Of a DNA stretch of 64,000 nt, positions 60,439-64,000 are shown in pieces. How positions within the stretch are numbered: position 1 is the first letter of the stretch; the number at the start of each line of letters is the position of its first letter. Origin of the DNA: Betaproteobacteria bacterium Ga0077532. GTDB taxonomy: Bacteria > Pseudomonadota > Gammaproteobacteria > Burkholderiales > Ga0077523. Under the pieces are notes generated by a model, which was not told the origin of the DNA, made no database searches, and saw only the letters and a program-made list of their open reading frames with translations. The stretch is taken from positions 28,203-92,202 of the forward strand of contig LNEE01000035.1 of NCBI GenBank assembly GCA_001464895.1, written 5' to 3'. The position numbers were made by a program, and so were the translations under genes.

Positions 60439-61302
60439 TCAGCCCAGCCAGTCCTGCATCCGCCGCGCGTAGTCGGCTCCGCGGGAGACGCGCTGCATCA
60501 GTTCGTCGCCTGCCACGCCTTCGAGCGCATCGGGGGCCGTGCCTTCGCGCAACGCCTTCAACGTGTCGTGCACCGCCTGCGCCGCGGCCATGAAGGGCTG
60601 GTGCCCCTGGAGGCAGAGACGGACGCCCTGCGAGGCGAGCCAGGGCTTGTCGAAGAGCCCCTTGCCGACGCCACCCAGGATGAGCGGCAGCTTCACCTCG
60701 GCCGCGAGCGCTTCGAGATCGGCGCGCTGCTTGATGCCCACGACGAAGATCGCATCGACGCCCGCCTCGGCATAGGCCTTCGCGCGGGCGATGGTGTCGG
60801 CCATGCCGGTGATGGATGGCGCGCTCGTGCGGCCGGCGATCACCAACTTCGGGTCGTGCCGGCCGGCGATCGCCGCACGCATCTTGCCGACGCCTTCCTC
60901 CACCGACAGCAGCCGCGCCTTGCTTCCGGCGCCGAAGGGCTGGGGCAGGTCGGTGTCCTCGATGGAGAGCCCTGCGACGCCGGCGGCTTCCAGCTCCTCG
61001 ACCGTCCGCATCACGTTCATCGCGTTGCCGTAGCCGTGGTCGGCGTCGACCATCAGGGGCAGTGCGCCGGCGCGGCAGATGCGGTGCGCCTGCTCCGCGA
61101 ACTCGGTGAGGGTGAGCACGATGATGTCCGGCGCCCCCAGCACGGTGAGCGACGCGATCGACCCCGCGAACATGCCGACCTCGAAGCCGAGGTCCTCGGC
61201 GATCCGCGCGGACACGGGGTCGAAGACCGAGCCGGGATACACGCATTCGTCGCCCGCGAGGAGGGCGCGGAAACGTTCACGGCGGGCGGACCAGCGGGCC
61301 AT
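60439..61302 (-). CDS. Isocitrate lyase/PEP mutase family enzyme (oxaloacetate decarboxylase-like)
   Basis: 287 residues of the PEP mutase/isocitrate lyase superfamily, TIM-barrel. Conserved features are ECVYPGSVFDPVSARIAEDLGFEV, the metal-binding LPLMVDADHGYGNAM (VDxDxGYG), and LSIEDTDLPQPFG (E-D-T). The short length and the absence of the KRCGH gate of isocitrate lyase point to the oxaloacetate decarboxylase or carboxyphosphonoenolpyruvate-type branch. It follows the PDZ gene by 34 nt on the same strand and may supply the cluster with a C-C cleaving step. Confidence 0.88.
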   Translation of the reverse strand: MARWSARRERFRALLAGDECVYPGSVFDPVSARIAEDLGFEVGMFAGSIASLTVLGAPDIIVLTLTEFAEQAHRICRAGALPLMVDADHGYGNAMNVMRTVEELEAAGVAGLSIEDTDLPQPFGAGSKARLLSVEEGVGKMRAAIAGRHDPKLVIAGRTSAPSITGMADTIARAKAYAEAGVDAIFVVGIKQRADLEALAAEVKLPLILGGVGKGLFDKPWLASQGVRLCLQGHQPFMAAAQAVHDTLKALREGTAPDALEGVAGDELMQRVSRGADYARRMQDWLG

Positions 61303-61336
61303 GGCGGCAGCTCCGGGATTCGGGGATGGGTTGGAA

Positions 61337-61717
61337 TCAGCGGGTCGCGCCGAGCGTGGCGTCCATCTCGACGGGGCGGCCATTCCGGATGATCCGGAGG
61401 CGGACCTTGTCACCGGGCTTGCGGGCCCCGAGCGCCGCGACGAGGGCCGCGGTGTTGGCGATGGCCGCGTCGTCGATCGCGGCGATGACGTCATCGGGAC
61501 CCACGCCCGCGCGGCGTGCGGCGCCGTCGGGCTTCACCTTGACGATCCATGTGCCGCCCTCGAGGCGCCACATCTCGCGCTCGAAATCCATGGGATCGCG
61601 GGTGACCACGCCGAGCGAAGCGCGTTCGGCGGGTGGCTCCTCGGCGCCGAGGGCGGGGAGGGCGGCGCCGACGAGGAAAGCGGCGAGGAGGGCACGGCGG
61701 GCGGACGAAGCTGGCAT
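61337..61717 (-). CDS. Small exported PDZ-domain protein
   Basis: 126 residues with a signal peptide (MPASSARRALLAAFLVGAALPALG) and one C-terminal PDZ domain: GGTWIVKVKPDGAARRAGVGPDDVIAAIDDAAI and PGDKVRLRIIRNGRPVEMDATLGA, the latter the typical PDZ end of HtrA-like proteins. No protease domain is present, so it is a stand-alone periplasmic PDZ protein. It is divergent from the choice-of-anchor protein gene (256 bp between) and upstream of the PEP-mutase-like gene. Confidence 0.82.
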   Translation of the reverse strand: MPASSARRALLAAFLVGAALPALGAEEPPAERASLGVVTRDPMDFEREMWRLEGGTWIVKVKPDGAARRAGVGPDDVIAAIDDAAIANTAALVAALGARKPGDKVRLRIIRNGRPVEMDATLGATR

Positions 61718-61973
61718 GGGAGGCTCTTCACAGTTGACCGGGTCGAGGATAGTGGGTCGCGAGCCACCGGACAACGCCAGCAGTACGCCCCTGGGATCAC
61801 GGCTGCGACCTCGTGGATCGTCGCTTCGTTCCACACGATTCGGTCGACGCCGTGCGACGGTGCGGCTGCGTGGGGACACTCCAATCGGATCACATCCAGT
61901 GACGGCGCCGTGTCATCCGTCGTTGTTAGCGTCTCGATCCCGAGACAAAACGGCATACGACCGGAGACCTACG

Positions 61974-63674
61974 ATGAACTTTCGCCCCCGCATTCTTGCA
62001 GCCCTGATAGGCACCGCCTTTTCCATTGCCAGCGCGACCGCCCACGCGGCTGGGCCCATCCAGAGCATCACGAAGCTCTGGTCCACACCCAGCACCGGCA
62101 TCGCGGGCGTGGCCGGCAACCCGGGCACCCTGGGGCCCGACTTTTCGTCGGAGATCGGGGCGTGGGACCCGACGACCCGCAACATCTTCGTGTCAGGCGG
62201 CGTGGGCTTCGAGATGCTGAGCCTGACCGGCAGCGTGCTCAACAGCTTCAACACCACCGCCTACGGCGAAATCAACAGCATCGCCATCAGCGACGGCATT
62301 GCCGCGGTGGCTTTCGCGAACACCTTCAACAAGGGCCTGGCGGGCAGCGTCCAGTTCTTCAGCACCGCGGCGCTCGCAGGCGGCAGTGGCCTCGGTGGGT
62401 CCCTGCTGGGCAGCGCCACGGTAGGCTCGGTGCCCGACATGGTGACCTGGACGGGCAGCGGCGCCAGCAAGTCGCTGTTGGTGGCGAACGAAGGTGAACG
62501 CCAGCCTGGCGGTGCCATCAACGCGGCCGGCAGCGTCAGCATGATCAGCTTCACGTCGACGACCCCGAACAGCTTCGCGGTTGGAACGGTCGACACCATC
62601 GGCTTCACAGCCTGGGACGGTCAGGAAGCTGCGCTGCGTGCCGCAGGTGTGCGCATTCCGACGGGGCAGATGACGTCCATCGCGCTCGAACCCGAGTACA
62701 TCGCTGTCGCGCCGGGTGGCCTGCAGGCCATGGTGACGCTGCAGGAAAACAACGCCGTGGCCATCATCGACTTGGTCGGCAAGCAGGTTACGGAAATCAG
62801 GTCGCTGGGGCTGAAGGACTACAGCCTGCCAGGCAACGCGATTGACCCGTCCGACCAGGACGGCGGGATCAACCTGCGCAATGTGCCGGTCAAGGGCCTC
62901 TACATGCCCGACGCCATCGCCGCCTACAGCAGCGGTGGGCAGACGTTCTACGTGACGGCCAACGAAGGCGACGCCTTCACCGACGACGCCGACGTGGGAC
63001 GCTTCAGCAACGGCGCCTTCACGCTCGACCCCATGGTGTTCGACGGCGTCGACCTCCCCACGCAAGCGCAACTCAAGCCCAACAGCGTGCTGGGCCGCCT
63101 GAACGTGGTGCGCACCGGCGCCACGGGCGACGGCACGTCCACCAACATGACCGAGATCATCAGCCTGGGTGGCCGGTCGTTCTCGATCCTCAACGCCGAA
63201 GGCGAACTGGTGTGGGACAGTGGCAACGACTTGGAACAGCGCGCCATCGCCGCCGGTCTTTATGCCGACGGTCGCAGCGACGACAAAGGCGTCGAGCCCG
63301 AGGGCGTGACGGTGTTCAGCGTCGCCGGCCGCAGCATCGCCGCCATCGGCCTGGAGCGCACGACGCGCAGTGCCGTCGCGCTGTACGACATCACCGATCC
63401 CACGGAGCCGACCTTCGCCGGCTGGGCCGACACCGGCCTCGGTTCGCCCGACCGTCGCGCCGAAGGATTGCTGAGCTTCGAAGACAACGGCATCCTGTAC
63501 CTGCTGGTGACCAACGAAGGCGTGGCGGGTGACCTCGCCCCGGGTGACTTCGAGATCCTGGGTACGACCGTGCTGTACCAGATCACCCCGGTGCCGGAAC
63601 CCAGCACCTGGGCGCTGATGGCCGGCGGTCTGCTGGGCCTGGGCACCCTGGCGAGGCGGCGCCGGGTGCGCTGA
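61974..63674 (+). CDS. Choice-of-anchor I family PEP-CTERM protein
   Basis: 566 residues. A signal peptide (ending ATAHAA, about 26) is followed by a beta-propeller-like region: KLWSTPSTGIAGVAGNPG, YGEINSIAISDGIAAVAFANTFNKGLAGSVQFF, LVANEGERQPGG and VTANEGDAFTDDADVGRF, the choice-of-anchor I pattern (alkaline-phosphatase-like or phytase-like repeats) often found on cell surfaces. The C-terminus PVPEPSTWALMAGGLLGLGT and ARRRRVR is a PEP-CTERM sorting signal. An exosortase would anchor or release it. The family's activity is unknown; some homologues are annotated as esterase-like. Confidence 0.88.
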   Translation: MNFRPRILAALIGTAFSIASATAHAAGPIQSITKLWSTPSTGIAGVAGNPGTLGPDFSSEIGAWDPTTRNIFVSGGVGFEMLSLTGSVLNSFNTTAYGEINSIAISDGIAAVAFANTFNKGLAGSVQFFSTAALAGGSGLGGSLLGSATVGSVPDMVTWTGSGASKSLLVANEGERQPGGAINAAGSVSMISFTSTTPNSFAVGTVDTIGFTAWDGQEAALRAAGVRIPTGQMTSIALEPEYIAVAPGGLQAMVTLQENNAVAIIDLVGKQVTEIRSLGLKDYSLPGNAIDPSDQDGGINLRNVPVKGLYMPDAIAAYSSGGQTFYVTANEGDAFTDDADVGRFSNGAFTLDPMVFDGVDLPTQAQLKPNSVLGRLNVVRTGATGDGTSTNMTEIISLGGRSFSILNAEGELVWDSGNDLEQRAIAAGLYADGRSDDKGVEPEGVTVFSVAGRSIAAIGLERTTRSAVALYDITDPTEPTFAGWADTGLGSPDRRAEGLLSFEDNGILYLLVTNEGVAGDLAPGDFEILGTTVLYQITPVPEPSTWALMAGGLLGLGTLARRRRVR

Positions 63675-63684
63675 TCCTCCGGGT

Positions 63685-64000
63685 CCAGGAACGCACGCGT
63701 CGGGCGCCGACCCACGGGGTTGTTTCCATCGCCGAGGGATCCAGTGGCGAGGACCCTTCGTGGGTCGAGCTGCGCTCGACGCGGCGATGGCTTGGGCGCA
63801 GCGGCGAATCCAGGAACGCGGGCGTCGGGCGAAGCTCGACCCACGGGGATTGTTCTCAGCTTCGAGGAATCCAGTGGCGAGAGCCCTTCGTGGGTCGAGC
63901 TGCGCTCGACGCGGCGATGGCTTGGGCGCAGCGGTGAATCCAGGAACGCGGGCGTCGGGCAGTGCCCGACCCACGGGGGTTGTTTCCATCGCCGAGGAAT
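63685..64000. repeat. Family B palindromic repeat array, at least two and a half units, runs off the edge
   Basis: The same repeat as at 42.5-43.2 kb but in opposite orientation. A partial unit (63685-63715, with GTCGGGCGCCGACCCAC) is followed by units beginning about 63720 and 63850, containing GTGGGTCGAGCTGCGCTCGAC, GGCGATGGCTTGGGCGCAGC and CGTCGGGCAGTGCCCGACCC. It continues past the end of the window. It sits directly after the PEP-CTERM stop codon. Confidence 0.9.

Overview
The window looks like a chromosomal segment of a GC-rich Gram-negative proteobacterium, most likely a betaproteobacterium. Supporting signs are a class Ia nrdA-nrdB pair followed by a lysine/alanine-repeat histone H1-like gene, a Bug/TctC-type solute receptor, a biotin operon ordered bioB-bioF-bioA-bioD behind a BirA-type operator, Lnb/DUF4105 and DUF3015 proteins, and four PEP-CTERM proteins, which imply an exosortase elsewhere. 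No tRNA, rRNA, CRISPR array, phage region or intact transposase was seen.

Layout. 1-4034: end of nrdA, nrdB and the histone-like gene. 4490-15963: small stress, redox and catabolic genes (DUF302, a KTSC gene broken by a MITE-like insert, GST, two c-type cytochromes, the otnK-otnC sugar-acid pair, MATE pump, nuclease/phosphatase, CoxE-CoxG pair). 16102-19563: a membrane CHASE/GAF/PAS histidine kinase. 19564-20100: palindromic repeats. 20085-25859: CobW GTPase with a Tat-exported Fe superoxide dismutase, then an SDR, an Ldh2-type dehydrogenase, an EamA permease and an RraA-like aldolase, the last preceded by a second MITE-like element. 25878-32225: FecR protein, two small lipoproteins, biotin operon. 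32442-41173: DUF3015, Lnb-like, lipoprotein hydrolase, glycosyltransferase, PEP-CTERM protein, and a 1008-residue STAND/BTAD regulator. 41538-44588: parvulin, a five-unit repeat array, and manC. 44689-46601: an H-NOX sensor with its hybrid kinase. 46907-50742: PhoX phosphatase and two PEP-CTERM proteins. 50816-54969: a five-gene hydrolase/desaturase operon with a divergent MarR-like gene. 55572-55903: more palindromic repeats. 55965-61717: a CoA-dependent catabolic cluster. 61974-63674: a choice-of-anchor PEP-CTERM protein, then a second repeat array running off the end.

How genes work together. NrdA and NrdB form one enzyme. BioB, BioF, BioA and BioD are the last four steps of biotin synthesis under one putative operator. 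H-NOX and its kinase overlap by 4 nt and should form a nitric-oxide-responsive two-component input. The five genes at 50816-54969 are packed with overlaps or gaps of 15 nt or less and should be one degradative operon of unknown substrate. CaiB and the acyl-CoA dehydrogenase overlap by 1 nt and presumably activate and oxidise an acid imported with help of the neighbouring Bug protein.

Most distinctive features: two miniature inverted-repeat elements, one of which splits a KTSC gene at a point where excision restores the reading frame; two separate families of palindromic repeats; an unlisted 57-residue small protein; and the uncharacterised hydrolase operon. No wholly new defence or mobile system was recognised.
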